Assembly: GCA_024281695.1 (NCBI GenBank)
Contig: JAMXAE010000013.1
Location: 1 to 33,426, forward strand
Length of the DNA stretch: 33,426 bases
DNA from: Nitrosomonas sp.
GTDB taxonomy: Bacteria; Pseudomonadota; Gammaproteobacteria; Burkholderiales; Nitrosomonadaceae
Direction of reading: 5' to 3'
Positions 1 through 7,575 of the stretch are shown here, in pieces. The notes below the pieces were generated by a model, which worked only from the letters and a program-made list of their open reading frames with translations, was not told the origin of the DNA and did no database searches. The first letter of the stretch is position 1, and every line of letters starts with the position of its first letter. A program made the translations under genes and the position numbers.

Positions 1-679
1 CAGCAATCCCAAGACCATCACCGGTATTGATTAAGGCATTGGTACTGGCTTGAAAAATCCGCCCGCCGCCACCGGTAGCAAACAAGGTGGCTCTGGCCTG
101 TAAGACCAAAATCTCGCCTGTTTCCATTTCCATCGCGGTCACACCCAGCACATCGCCCTGCTCATCGCGGATCAGATCGAGCGCCATCCATTCGATAAAA
201 AATTGCGTATTGGCGCTGACATTGCGTTGATACAGCGTATGCAACAGCGCATGACCGGTGCGGTCAGCCGCCGCACAAGAACGTGTGGCCTGCGCCCCGC
301 CAAAATTCTGCGATTGTCCGCCAAACGGACGTTGATAAATTTTGCCATTCTCCAGACGATCGAACGGCATGCCGAAATGTTCCAGTTCATAGACCACTTC
401 ATTGGCCTGGCGGCACATGAATTCGATGGCATCCTGATCGCCCAGGTAATCCGAACCTTTTACCGTGTCATACATATGCCAGTGCCAGTTGTCTTCGGTG
501 ACATTTCCCAGCGAAGCAGCAATCCCCCCTTGTGCTGAAACGGTATGCGAGCGCGTGGGAAATACCTTGGACAACACCGCCACTTTCAACCCCGCTTCGG
601 ACAACTGCAACGCAGCGCGCATTCCGGCACCACCTGCGCCAACGATGACTACATCAAATTTTCGTTTGGTTATTGCCAC
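1..679 (-). CDS. sdhA: Succinate dehydrogenase flavoprotein subunit, N-terminal part (cut by window edge)
   Basis: Catalytic subunit of respiratory complex II, oxidising succinate to fumarate with covalently bound FAD at the inner face of the membrane. About 226 residues are visible; the family is about 580-600 long, so the rest lies to the left of the window. Seen: the FAD dinucleotide motif [13 protein letters not shown] near residue 12, the flavin-linking motif SHTVSAQGG with His45, and a Gly-rich [10 protein letters not shown] segment near the cut. The start is GTG at 679, one base after the sdhD stop, with GGAG five bases upstream; the overlapping ATG at 681 is out of frame. Third gene of the sdhC-sdhD-sdhA operon. 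Confidence 0.95.
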   Translation of the reverse strand, partial: MAITKRKFDVVIVGAGGAGMRAALQLSEAGLKVAVLSKVFPTRSHTVSAQGGIAASLGNVTEDNWHWHMYDTVKGSDYLGDQDAIEFMCRQANEVVYELEHFGMPFDRLENGKIYQRPFGGQSQNFGGAQATRSCAAADRTGHALLHTLYQRNVSANTQFFIEWMALDLIRDEQGDVLGVTAMEMETGEILVLQARATLFATGGGGRIFQASTNALINTGDGLGIA

Positions 680-680
680 A

Positions 681-1034
681 TCAACTCCACAATATGTCAG
701 CAGTCCACACCAGATAAAACAGCAAGGCGGTAATCACCAGAATTTGCACGGTTAGGCGGATTGCCACGGGGTGCACATAATCCATCAGAATATTACGCAT
801 CCCAATCCAGGCATGCCAGAAAACGCAAATGAAAAACACGAAGGTCGCGATGCGCATCACTTGGTGGCTGAATAGGCCCTTCCATGCCGCGTAATCTTGC
901 GGCACAGCAATGTATAAAGCACCGGCCAGTCCAATGAGATAAAGCGTCATCAAAACGGCTGTCACGCGCTGTGCCAGCCAATCCTTCAAACCGTAGTGTG
1001 CGCCCGTTACAGCACGCTTGGGTTGCTTTACCAT
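681..1034 (-). CDS. sdhD: Succinate dehydrogenase membrane anchor subunit SdhD
   Basis: Small hydrophobic anchor of complex II that, with SdhC, holds heme b and the ubiquinone site in the inner membrane. The 117-residue product starts MVKQPKRAV and has three hydrophobic stretches (about 27-45, 58-78 and 91-112). The motif [14 protein letters not shown] (74-87) matches the E. coli SdhD heme-ligand region, with His74 equivalent to E. coli His71 and the following Asp-Tyr pair near the quinone site. A longer reading with an upstream start is possible, but it would run deep into sdhC. The ATG at 1034 overlaps the end of sdhC by 7 bases, indicating translational coupling. Confidence 0.93.
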   Translation of the reverse strand: MVKQPKRAVTGAHYGLKDWLAQRVTAVLMTLYLIGLAGALYIAVPQDYAAWKGLFSHQVMRIATFVFFICVFWHAWIGMRNILMDYVHPVAIRLTVQILVITALLFYLVWTADILWS

Positions 1035-1417
1035 AGCATCGCCCCTATCAGCGCAGTGAGCAAGATACCCGCCGCCACTACCAACATACTTCCCATGCGC
1101 GCCTGCGGCAACATGACGCCGATATGCAGATCCAACGCCAGATGACGAATGCCTGCGCACAAATGATGCATAAAAAACCATACTGGGAGCAACAACATCA
1201 CTTTGATGACTGGGTCGCGCAAACAATCCTGTAAAGTTTCAAAACCTTGTGGAGATTGCAGCAGCATTTGCAGGCTATACAGTACTAATGGGATACCGGG
1301 AAAGAACAGCAAAGCACCACTGATGCGATGCAAAATTGAAACCACAGCCGGCAAAGGCTGCTTGATCTTGAAGAGATTCAGATGCTTGGGGCGTTTATTT
1401 TGCAATTTCGCTTCCAT
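1028..1417 (-). CDS. sdhC: Succinate dehydrogenase cytochrome b556 subunit SdhC
   Basis: Cytochrome b subunit of complex II, 129 residues, the usual length. Seen: the quinone-site motif SILHRISGALLFF (27-39), three membrane segments (about 30-52, 69-90 and 107-127) and HHLCAGIRHLALD (84-96), which aligns with the E. coli heme-ligand motif HVVVGIRH and makes His85 the likely axial ligand. First gene of the minus-strand sdhCDA operon. No strong Shine-Dalgarno precedes the ATG; the promoter must lie between 1418 and the hairpin at 1571-1604, but I could not place it. Confidence 0.94.
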   Translation of the reverse strand: MEAKLQNKRPKHLNLFKIKQPLPAVVSILHRISGALLFFPGIPLVLYSLQMLLQSPQGFETLQDCLRDPVIKVMLLLPVWFFMHHLCAGIRHLALDLHIGVMLPQARMGSMLVVAAGILLTALIGAMLW

Positions 1418-1570
1418 GCGAGAGATTCTAAAGTAGAAAATTCTATCGTTAAATTCAGCTTAAATACGCAATATCGAAACCAAGTTTAGTCGGTTATGCC
1501 GCACGATACAAGCCATAACTCGATGCAGCGATTAATTTGCTGTGCACTTGACTTCCTAACAGGGAAAAGA

Positions 1571-1604
1571 TAAGAAATCCGGCTGCAAGTAGCCGGATTT
1601 CTTA
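1571..1604 (-). terminator. Intrinsic terminator hairpin between doxX and sdhC
   Basis: Perfect 14-bp inverted repeat (arms 1571-1584 and 1591-1604, core AATCCGGCT/AGCCGGATT) with a 6-base loop. Read on the minus strand it is followed by a pyrimidine-rich ATCTTTTCCC run, so it most likely ends the pirin-doxX transcript and insulates the sdh promoter. Confidence 0.8.
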
Positions 1605-1643
1605 AGTTAATGAAGATTAGCTATAAAAAACAAGACCGACTCC

Positions 1644-2024
1644 TCATGATTTACTGCGGCGACTATCAAGACTGTAACCTCCGGCACCGTGCGCAGCCAG
1701 TAGCAAGAATCCACCCGTAATCGCAATATTTTTCATGAACATGATCATTTGGGTTTGATCCGATAAATTGCTGTGAAAAACTACGGCAGCGACCACGGTA
1801 AATGCTGCCAGCAGCAATGCAACCCATTTGGTTTGCCACCCCGCAACGATGGCCAAACCGCCACCGACTTCAAGCAATATGACCGCAGGCAATAACACAC
1901 CCGGCACACCCATCGCTTCCATATATCCTTGCGTTCCTGCATACCCAGTGATCTTGAATAGCCCAGACAGTAAAAAGATTTGCCCCAAAAATATCCGCGC
2001 CACTAATTGACTGAATCTTTCCAT
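1644..2024 (-). CDS. DoxX family membrane protein
   Basis: Inner-membrane protein of the DoxX family, 126 residues with four predicted membrane helices (about 8-25, 43-62, 68-86 and 96-112). The N-terminal ARIFLGQIFLLSGLFKI and the central PAVILLEVGGGLAIVAGW segments are typical of the family. Members are linked to redox and thiol stress, but their biochemical role is poorly defined. The start at 2024 has a clear AAGGAGAAG ribosome site. It lies 21 bases behind the pirin gene on the same strand, so the two form an operon; a pirin-DoxX pair next to a LysR regulator is a common bacterial arrangement. The specific substrate is unknown. Confidence 0.85.
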   Translation of the reverse strand: MERFSQLVARIFLGQIFLLSGLFKITGYAGTQGYMEAMGVPGVLLPAVILLEVGGGLAIVAGWQTKWVALLLAAFTVVAAVVFHSNLSDQTQMIMFMKNIAITGGFLLLAAHGAGGYSLDSRRSKS

Positions 2025-2045
2025 TTGCTTCTCCTTAAAAATGAA

Positions 2046-2921
2046 TTAAACCCTATTGTGCTCTTTCTTGATCCATGCGCGATCACGCACAAACCGATTG
2101 GACTCAAAATCTTTCATCGCTTGATCAATTTGTTCCCTGTTGTTCATCACAAACGGGCCATATTGCACAATCGGCTCACGAATCGGTTGGCCACTGATGG
2201 CGATCAAACGCGCTCCCTCTTTACCAGCAACAAAATCGAAGGAATTGTCATCATCGCCCAGTGCTAGCAGGGAATGCAGCGGCACCCGTTGCCCGTTGAC
2301 CTGCCCATTGCCCTCAAACACATACAAAAAGCTACTGTTTTCGACCGGCAAGCTATACCGAAAGTGCTTATCAGCTTGCACTTGCACATCCCAATAGGTC
2401 ACGTGCGTGATGTCATCCACGATAGGTGCGTTGACATCGGCAAACTGACCGATGAGTACCTTCAGCCTATAATCGGAGTTTTCTACAACCGGAAAAGCTG
2501 CCGCGGAGTATTCCTGATATTCTGGATGATCCAGCTTATTAGCCGCAGGCAGATTAATCCACAGTTGAAATCCGCGCATCAAGTGATTTTCCTGCTTGGG
2601 CATTTCAGAATGGATAACACCGCTGGCTGCTTTCATCCATTGCGCAGAACCCGGGCCTAAGTCGCCGGTATTGCCCATGCTGTCTTGATGCATCATATGG
2701 CCATCAATCATATACGTAAATGTAACGAATCCCCGATGTGGATGAGATGGAAAACCGGCCATATAATCATCCGGGTTATCACTGCTAATGTGATCTAATA
2801 GTAAAAAGGGATCATAATTGCGCAGTGGTGGCGTACCGATGGTACGGTGAACAATGACACCGGCGCCTTCCGGTACGGCTACGGCAGGAATTAATCGTGT
2901 CGCACTAACAGGTGTATTCAT
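2046..2921 (-). CDS. Pirin family protein (metal-binding bicupin)
   Basis: Pirin-like bicupin of 291 residues, the normal length. The N-terminal cupin carries all four metal ligands known from human and bacterial pirins: His60 and His62 in FPSHPHRGF, and His104 and Glu106 in SGVIHSEMP. Some bacterial pirins have quercetin dioxygenase activity and others bind metabolic enzymes; the substrate here cannot be read from sequence. The C-terminal cupin (about 165-270) ends in the conserved PIREPIVQYGPFVMN segment. The start has AAGGAGA eight bases upstream. It heads the pirin-doxX operon, divergent from the LysR regulator at 3053, which probably controls it. Confidence 0.92.
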   Translation of the reverse strand: MNTPVSATRLIPAVAVPEGAGVIVHRTIGTPPLRNYDPFLLLDHISSDNPDDYMAGFPSHPHRGFVTFTYMIDGHMMHQDSMGNTGDLGPGSAQWMKAASGVIHSEMPKQENHLMRGFQLWINLPAANKLDHPEYQEYSAAAFPVVENSDYRLKVLIGQFADVNAPIVDDITHVTYWDVQVQADKHFRYSLPVENSSFLYVFEGNGQVNGQRVPLHSLLALGDDDNSFDFVAGKEGARLIAISGQPIREPIVQYGPFVMNNREQIDQAMKDFESNRFVRDRAWIKKEHNRV

Positions 2922-2962
2922 TATTTTCTCCTTTTAGGTGGTCAATCGAACTAACGTGTTTG

Positions 2963-2990
2963 TTGAAAGTATTATCATAGTTGTGATAAT
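2963..2990 (+). promoter_or_regulatory. LysR-gene promoter with operator palindrome in the divergent region
   Basis: A -35-like TTGAAA (2963-2968) and a -10-like GATAAT (2985-2990) are 16 bases apart. Lying between and overlapping them is the inverted repeat ATTATCA-N6-TGATAAT (2971-2990). It sits midway in the spacer shared by the divergent pirin-doxX and lysR genes, where LysR-type proteins usually bind both to repress themselves and to control their neighbour. Promoter strength and binding are inferred. Confidence 0.55.
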
Positions 2991-3052
2991 AAGAATAAAC
3001 AGCAATCAAGAGAAATAGCTGTTCTGATATCAGCAACAATAAAGGCCGTTTA

Positions 3053-3979
3053 ATGGATCGATTTGAAAATATGAACGCTTTTGTGCGCGTGGTTGAAGCC
3101 GGCGGTATTAGCGCAGCCGCGGATCGCATGGGAATTGCCAAATCAGTCGTGAGTCGACGTTTGAAAGAACTCGAGGAGCATCTGGGGGTTGAGTTATTTC
3201 ATCGCACGACTCGGCAAATGAATCTAACGGATACCGGACGCGCCTTTTATCAGCAATCTGTGCGTATCTTGGAAGACATCCTCGAAGCCGAACATGCCAC
3301 CTCGCAGTTTCATGGCGCCATAAAAGGCAGTTTAAAGATCGCTGTACCGCTGAGTTTTGGTTTGATACACCTGGGACCTGCTATTAATGAATTTCTACAA
3401 ACGCATCCAGACATTGCATTTGATCTGGATTTTAATGATCGCCAAGTGGATATTCTCGCAGAAGGCTTCGATTTGGCGATTCGTATCGCTAGTTTGCCGG
3501 ACTCCAGTCTAATCGCACGCAAACTTGCTCCCATTCAAGCCATTATGTGCGCCAGCCCGGCTTATCTCGAACGCATGGGCGTCCCCCAATCACCAGAAGA
3601 ATTAATTAAACACCGTTGTTTGGTCTACAACCTGATCAGCAATTTTGAAAACTGGAATGTGTACAACGTTGAAGGTCAATTGATTAAAACCAAAATCGTT
3701 TCTTACTTAAAAGCCAGTAATGGTGAATTTCTCCGCGATGCTGCTGTCGATGGCTTGGGTATCGTGTTGATGCCGACTTTTATCGTGTACAAAGAAATTG
3801 AAAGCGGTGCATTGATACCCTTATTGCCTGAATACCAATTCTCACAACTCGCCGCCTACGCCATTTACCCGCAAACCCGCCACCTCTCTCAGCGTGTCAG
3901 AGCGTTTGTCGATTTTCTCATCAAACGATTTGACGGGTTGCCCTATTGGGATGTGTGTTTGCAGAAAAAGGCACGTTAA
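3053..3979 (+). CDS. LysR family transcriptional regulator
   Basis: DNA-binding regulator of 308 residues. The N-terminal winged helix-turn-helix (about 1-60) contains ISAAADRMGIAKSVVSRRLKELEEHLGVELFHRTTR, the typical LysR pattern. The effector-binding domain (about 90-295) belongs to the subgroup with FDLAIRIASLPDSSLIARKL, the same subgroup as many pirin-linked regulators. It is transcribed divergently from pirin-doxX with 131 bases between the starts, so it most likely regulates that operon and itself. The inducer is unknown. The C-terminus runs close to the IS3 remnant at 4045 but is complete. Confidence 0.9.
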   Translation: MDRFENMNAFVRVVEAGGISAAADRMGIAKSVVSRRLKELEEHLGVELFHRTTRQMNLTDTGRAFYQQSVRILEDILEAEHATSQFHGAIKGSLKIAVPLSFGLIHLGPAINEFLQTHPDIAFDLDFNDRQVDILAEGFDLAIRIASLPDSSLIARKLAPIQAIMCASPAYLERMGVPQSPEELIKHRCLVYNLISNFENWNVYNVEGQLIKTKIVSYLKASNGEFLRDAAVDGLGIVLMPTFIVYKEIESGALIPLLPEYQFSQLAAYAIYPQTRHLSQRVRAFVDFLIKRFDGLPYWDVCLQKKAR

Positions 3980-4044
3980 TAAAAAAGTGTAAACCAGTTT
4001 TTTATCAATTCGAGATCTATTTCCATGTTTTGTATGTCAAGAAA

Positions 4045-4350
4045 TGAATCGTCCCGGTTTTCCCGGAGCCATGTTTTCTTGAGTCAAGCTGCATCAGCTG
4101 ACTCTTCCTGTTGGCGATAATATGCCATTTCAAATTCTGCTGGTGGGACATATCCGATTGCATCCAGCAGTCTTCGATTGTTGAACCAGTCCACCCATTC
4201 CAATGTAGCAAATTCTACTTCTTCGATACTGCCGCCAAGTACCGCGATGCCGTATGACTTCAGTCTTGTATAATCCGTTAATTGTTTCAGCCAGTGTATT
4301 TCATAAGAATCTCCAACGTAGGCACGAAGTGCCGGAGCGGTGCTGCAACG
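4045..4350 (-). mobile_element. Truncated right end of an IS3-family insertion sequence
   Basis: The outer end begins TGAATCGTCCCGG at 4045, a TGA-type terminus typical of the IS3 family, and 39 bases inside it is the stop of a transposase C-terminus read on the minus strand. The first 73 bases (4045-4117) match the right edge of the window (33354-33426) with one mismatch, showing that this is a repeated element. The left part of the element is gone; the inner boundary is somewhere near 4345-4365, where the HEPN-like gene ends. Confidence 0.85.
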
Positions 4351-4380
4351 ACTTGTTAAGTATTTTATATTGTATCCCAT
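4084..4380 (-). pseudogene. IS3-family transposase orfB, C-terminal fragment with two frameshifts
   Basis: The last part reads EEVEFATLEWVDWFNNRRLL followed by DAIGYVPPAEFEMAYYRQ, the classic end of an IS3-group DDE transposase. Upstream the frame gives VGDSYEIHWLKQLTDYTRLK, which is not transposase-like. In the next frame the same DNA gives ALAETINGLYKTEVIRHRGTW, the expected sequence. So a one-base loss after GDSY (near 4310) and a one-base gain before SIEEVEF (near 4236) put about 25 codons out of frame and then restore it. The catalytic domain is absent. It is a dead remnant, and the ATG at 4380 is not a native start. Confidence 0.85.
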
Positions 4381-5180
4381 GTTTTTCTGGTTCTAATATA
4401 TGAGTCAGGATTGTAAAACCCACCAAGTATGTCACCGAAAAATGGAATATCTTGCTTATTTAGACTCATTGCACTGTATTGTAAGTTACTTAGTAGCTCA
4501 AACCAAAAACGAATAATATGGATAACATATAATTGTCTGTATGGTGCTACAGCTTTCTGCATTCCAGTTCTAAAACTGGCCTCTTTAACGGTATTAATCT
4601 CACTTCCTGATTCTGATGAGTGTAATACCATTGTAAATCTTTGAGTCATGTTGCTAATTATTTCAGCATTTTTTTCAATTTTATTTTTTCTTGACTCACT
4701 CACGATATTTTCATAAATCAAAGAATCTACCTTATGATACCAATCAGAAATTGGATCTGATTGGCGCCTTCCGTTTGTGAGCAAATTGATATTTGAGTAG
4801 CGATCTCCTTTGGCAAAGGAGGACAATATTCCCAATATGTTTTGGTGTATTTCCCCATCCAAATGTTGCATAAATACAAAATTGATAGCTCTTTTGGTTT
4901 TCACCTCAATAGATTTTTTATACAAGAGATCAATTTGATGACCTATGTCATTTTTAAGGTAATTAAAATCAGGAAAACTTCCATTATTATCAATGTAATA
5001 ATCTAGCATTAGGCAGAGCTTTCCAATTCGTTCTAGACCTGTAGACAAACTCGTGAAGGATTGAAAATACAAACCTTTTGCAGCGTAATTTGCCTTTCTT
5101 ATTTGTGTTGCTCCAGCGCCTAGCATGTCTTTAGTGAATTGCGCTTCTTTGACTAAAGCCGTAAATGTTTCATGAAACAT
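4365..5180 (-). CDS. Uncharacterised protein, possible HEPN-like domain; 3' end possibly cut by IS
   Basis: The 271-residue, probably cytosolic helical protein has no signal peptide. I cannot name its family. The stretch STGLERIGKLCLMLDYYI (45-62) followed by YLKNDIGHQIDLLY (74-87) resembles the helix pair of HEPN domains, where an 'ERIGKL' helix precedes a Lys/Gly/His segment; this is a weak pattern match only. The ATG at 5180 has AAGGA upstream. It begins 26 bases after the attC-like site, as the next gene of a cassette array would. Its codon and base use are much more AT-rich than the neighbouring DUF2971 gene. The last residues TWDTI run into the IS remnant, so the original C-terminus may be lost. 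HEPN proteins often belong to toxin or phage-defence systems; that role here is a guess. Confidence 0.5.
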   Translation of the reverse strand: MFHETFTALVKEAQFTKDMLGAGATQIRKANYAAKGLYFQSFTSLSTGLERIGKLCLMLDYYIDNNGSFPDFNYLKNDIGHQIDLLYKKSIEVKTKRAINFVFMQHLDGEIHQNILGILSSFAKGDRYSNINLLTNGRRQSDPISDWYHKVDSLIYENIVSESRKNKIEKNAEIISNMTQRFTMVLHSSESGSEINTVKEASFRTGMQKAVAPYRQLYVIHIIRFWFELLSNLQYSAMSLNKQDIPFFGDILGGFYNPDSYIRTRKTWDTI

Positions 5181-5205
5181 TATATTGAGTCCTTGTGCCG
5201 CCCAT

Positions 5206-5282
5206 ACTTCACGTAGAGGTAACCGGCGCGCGGAGGCGAGGCGCCTTGGCCGTAGCGCGTCCGGTTGACCGACATGTTAGGC
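5206..5282 (-). other. attC-like integron recombination site
   Basis: In minus-strand order: left core GCCTAAC (5276-5282, matches RYYYAAC), an inner arm GGTCAACCGGACGCGC (5255-5270), a variable middle, the partner arm GCGCGCCGGTTACC (5218-5231) and a right core GTGAAGT (5206-5212, six of seven to GTTRRRY). The two inner arms pair perfectly except for two unpaired bases (C and A) on the left arm. These are the extrahelical bases that give attC its polarity, and they lie on the side expected for a minus-strand cassette. The left core contains the stop codon of the DUF2971 gene, as is usual in gene cassettes. Total 77 bases. Confidence 0.75.
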
Positions 5283-6146
5283 GTCTCTGGGCCAGGCGTC
5301 CTTGATCTCGACCTTGAACTTCATGGGTGACAGCGAAGCACGAATCACGCTGATTGGGGAGACTGCTTCCGACGCCCATTGACAGACCTTCGCCTCGTTC
5401 TCGGCGCTTATCTCTGCGCCGAGAACTACTTGCACCAGCGCACGCGAAGGAATCGTGTAGACGCCATCGCCCTTCCTGTACTGAAGGATTCGCCACTCTC
5501 GCTCGTATTTCCAGTGATTCGACTTTGTGAACATCGCGGCGTCGAGCATCTGGTCTTGAGTGTGTATCAACGGGTTCACATGAGGTCTATCGTCGCGGTA
5601 GTGCACTGGCTGGGCCTTGGCAAAGAATGGTTCGGAGGGGTCGAAGACAAGACAAACCCCTCGATGCGAGTCGGCATAGTGCGCCCACATCAGGATATCG
5701 TCGTGCACTTCCGATAGGCACATGACTCCGACTTTGGATGTCACGTTGTCGTGGTACATCCTGCGGAAGCGATCCATGTTCCCGGGCAAGCGTGGATCAA
5801 ATGCCGGGTCCGTGACTCTGAGGCGGGCCTCTGCGCGGCCGGCATCTCGACCAAGTTTCGGCATGTAGCGTGCGACAAGCGACTCATAGTACTTCAACAA
5901 CTGATCTTGAGTTCCGCGTAGCTCGAAGTTCGGACGACAGTCGAACGGATCATTGAATGACAGAGGACTCGCGAAAAAGTGCTTGCTGTGGACGATCGAG
6001 TCGCCAACCCAGTCGGCGCCTATGCCGGCCAATGAGCGGTATCTGCAGAACCGGATCGGATCGGACACGATTGAGACGCCTGACGTAATATACGACATAG
6101 TATGTCGCATAATCTCGCAGAAATGTCGTCTATTCATTATCAACAT
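5277..6146 (-). CDS. DUF2971 domain protein, probable integron-type gene cassette
   Basis: Protein of about 289 residues with the DUF2971 hallmarks: FFASPLSFNDPFDC, VGVMCLSEVHDDILMWAHYADSHRGVCLVFD and YEREWRILQY. The family is widespread in accessory DNA and has no established biochemical function. The ATG at 6146 has AGGA at proper spacing; a later ATG in MSYITS would also be possible and would leave the palindrome at 6093-6107 upstream. The gene is clearly more GC-rich than its neighbours, and its stop lies in an attC core, so it arrived as a mobile cassette. No upstream core site was found, so the 5' cassette boundary is not defined. Confidence 0.8.
   Translation of the reverse strand: MLIMNRRHFCEIMRHTMSYITSGVSIVSDPIRFCRYRSLAGIGADWVGDSIVHSKHFFASPLSFNDPFDCRPNFELRGTQDQLLKYYESLVARYMPKLGRDAGRAEARLRVTDPAFDPRLPGNMDRFRRMYHDNVTSKVGVMCLSEVHDDILMWAHYADSHRGVCLVFDPSEPFFAKAQPVHYRDDRPHVNPLIHTQDQMLDAAMFTKSNHWKYEREWRILQYRKGDGVYTIPSRALVQVVLGAEISAENEAKVCQWASEAVSPISVIRASLSPMKFKVEIKDAWPRDA
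6093..6107. repeat. Palindrome near the DUF2971 start
   Basis: CGACATA-g-TATGTCG, 7-bp arms around one base. It lies within the first 20 codons of the longest reading of the DUF2971 gene, or just at its start if the later ATG is used. It could be an operator; no direct evidence. Confidence 0.35.
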
Positions 6147-6149
6147 CAA

Positions 6150-6475
6150 TTATCCTATTGTTAATCTTGGCTGGAACTTAAAACAAACAGACAATGCTTT
6201 CAATTAAATACGACAACCGCAAACGAGTGTTGGATTATAAAAGCCATCCAGTTTGATTGAAAGCATGATCATCTCCGAAAAAATCAATCCCAGGGATTGA
6301 TTTTAACCGTTAGGTAATATTGTGTCGTTACTGTCATGAAAATAACGACCTTGATTCATCGTTCCGATAAATTTCTCAAATGTCTTAATCCCTGCATGAT
6401 AAAATTCATGCTGATTTTTGATTGTTTATCTGCTTAACCTGAAATACTGAAATATCCATTCCGGCTTTATTATCC
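6150..6475. other. Intergenic region between the cassette island and thiS
   Basis: No gene seen. It contains a perfect 12-bp dyad around one base (arms 6280-6291 and 6293-6304, outer AAAATCA/TGATTTT), which could be a bidirectional terminator since A and T runs flank it. It also holds a 7-bp inverted repeat GTCGTTA/TAACGAC (6324-6349) and a 6-bp GCATGA/TCATGC hairpin near 6397-6414. The stretch separates the foreign-looking island from the thiS operon and should contain the thiS promoter, which I could not place. There is no TPP riboswitch. Confidence 0.5.
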
Positions 6476-6679
6476 ATGATAGAACTTACCATTAACGGAC
6501 AACCGCAGCAATTTGAGGCGCCGATTAACGTCACCCAACTCATTGATCATTTGTCATTGCACGGCAAGCGATTTGCCATTGAATGCAATGGCGAAATTAT
6601 TCCGCGCAGCCGATTCTCCGAACAAATCCTGGCGCATGGCGATCAATTGGAAGTCGTAGTGGCTGTGGGCGGCGGTTAA
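6476..6679 (+). CDS. thiS: Sulfur carrier protein ThiS
   Basis: Small ubiquitin-fold sulfur carrier of thiamine thiazole synthesis, 67 residues, normal length. It ends in VAVGGG, giving the C-terminal Gly-Gly that is adenylated and converted to a thiocarboxylate by ThiF and a sulfurtransferase. The central FAIECNGEIIPRS is the usual ThiS core. It stands 52 bases before thiG and is surely co-transcribed with it, since ThiG uses the ThiS thiocarboxylate as sulfur donor. No TPP riboswitch is visible upstream. Confidence 0.93.
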   Translation: MIELTINGQPQQFEAPINVTQLIDHLSLHGKRFAIECNGEIIPRSRFSEQILAHGDQLEVVVAVGGG

Positions 6680-6731
6680 TGTTTGCTATTTTGTTATAGC
6701 GTCAACCTATTGATATTTAAAACAGGACTTC

Positions 6732-7535
6732 ATGAATAATCTCATCATTGCCGGTAAAACCTATTCCTCCCGTTTACTGGTCGGCACCGGTAAATACGAG
6801 GATTTCAACGAAACTCGCGCTGCCATTGAAACCAGCGGCGCAGAAATCATCACCGTTGCGATTCGTCGCACGAATATCGGACAGAATGCCGACGAACCCA
6901 GTCTGCTGGATGTTTTGCCGCCTTCGCAATATACCTTACTACCCAACACGGCGGGCTGTTATACCGTTGAAGATGCCGTGCGCACATTGCGCTTGGCACG
7001 GGAATTACTGGACGGTCACAGCTTGGTCAAACTGGAAGTACTGGGCGATCCCAAAACACTTTATCCGAACATGGTGGAAACCATCAAAGCCGCGGAGATT
7101 CTGATAAAGGAGGGTTTTCAGGTGATGGTGTACACCTCTGACGACCCGATTATTGCCAAGCAACTGGAAGAAATGGGTTGTGTCGCCGTCATGCCGCTGG
7201 CTTCGTTGATTGGCTCTGGCATGGGCATTTTGAATCCGTGGAATCTGCAAATTATCATCGACAATGCCAAAATCCCGGTATTGGTCGATGCGGGTGTTGG
7301 TACGGCATCCGATGCCACCATTGCTATGGAACTGGGTTGCGATGGCGTGCTGATGAACACGGCGATTGCTGCAGCCAGAAATCCGGTATTGATGGCATCC
7401 GCCATGCGTAAAGCGGTGGAAGCCGGGCGCGAGGCTTATCTGGCGGGACGCATGGCGAAAAAATTGTACAGCGCCAGCCCTAGCTCACCGACTGACGGTG
7501 TCATCGCCACGAAAAAAGCCACATCAGGCAAATAA
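6732..7535 (+). CDS. thiG: Thiazole synthase ThiG
   Basis: Condenses deoxyxylulose 5-phosphate, dehydroglycine and ThiS thiocarboxylate into the thiazole phosphate of thiamine. The 267-residue product is a full-length TIM barrel. Lys100 in [10 protein letters not shown] is the expected Schiff-base lysine. Other conserved segments are [42 protein letters not shown] and the phosphate-site [12 protein letters not shown]. Second gene of the thiS-thiG-trmB run. The dehydroglycine source (ThiH or ThiO) is not in the window. Confidence 0.96.
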   Translation: MNNLIIAGKTYSSRLLVGTGKYEDFNETRAAIETSGAEIITVAIRRTNIGQNADEPSLLDVLPPSQYTLLPNTAGCYTVEDAVRTLRLARELLDGHSLVKLEVLGDPKTLYPNMVETIKAAEILIKEGFQVMVYTSDDPIIAKQLEEMGCVAVMPLASLIGSGMGILNPWNLQIIIDNAKIPVLVDAGVGTASDATIAMELGCDGVLMNTAIAAARNPVLMASAMRKAVEAGREAYLAGRMAKKLYSASPSSPTDGVIATKKATSGK

Positions 7536-7575
7536 GCCTAATTCGCTACCTTCATTGCTGCCATTTTAGATACTG

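Noticed and set aside
172..755. Small open frames overlapping the sdhA region
   Set aside because: They are shadows of the minus-strand sdhA coding sequence.
681..1226. A 181-residue version of SdhD
   Set aside because: The N-terminal 64 codons overlap sdhC in another frame and do not resemble the family; the ATG at 1034 fits.
4017..4211. A 64-residue minus-strand frame next to the IS remnant
   Set aside because: It reads the IS transposase tail out of frame and runs through the IS end into flanking DNA.
6310..6475. TPP riboswitch upstream of thiS
   Set aside because: The conserved CTGAGA and ACCTGATCTGGATAATGCCAGCG segments are absent.
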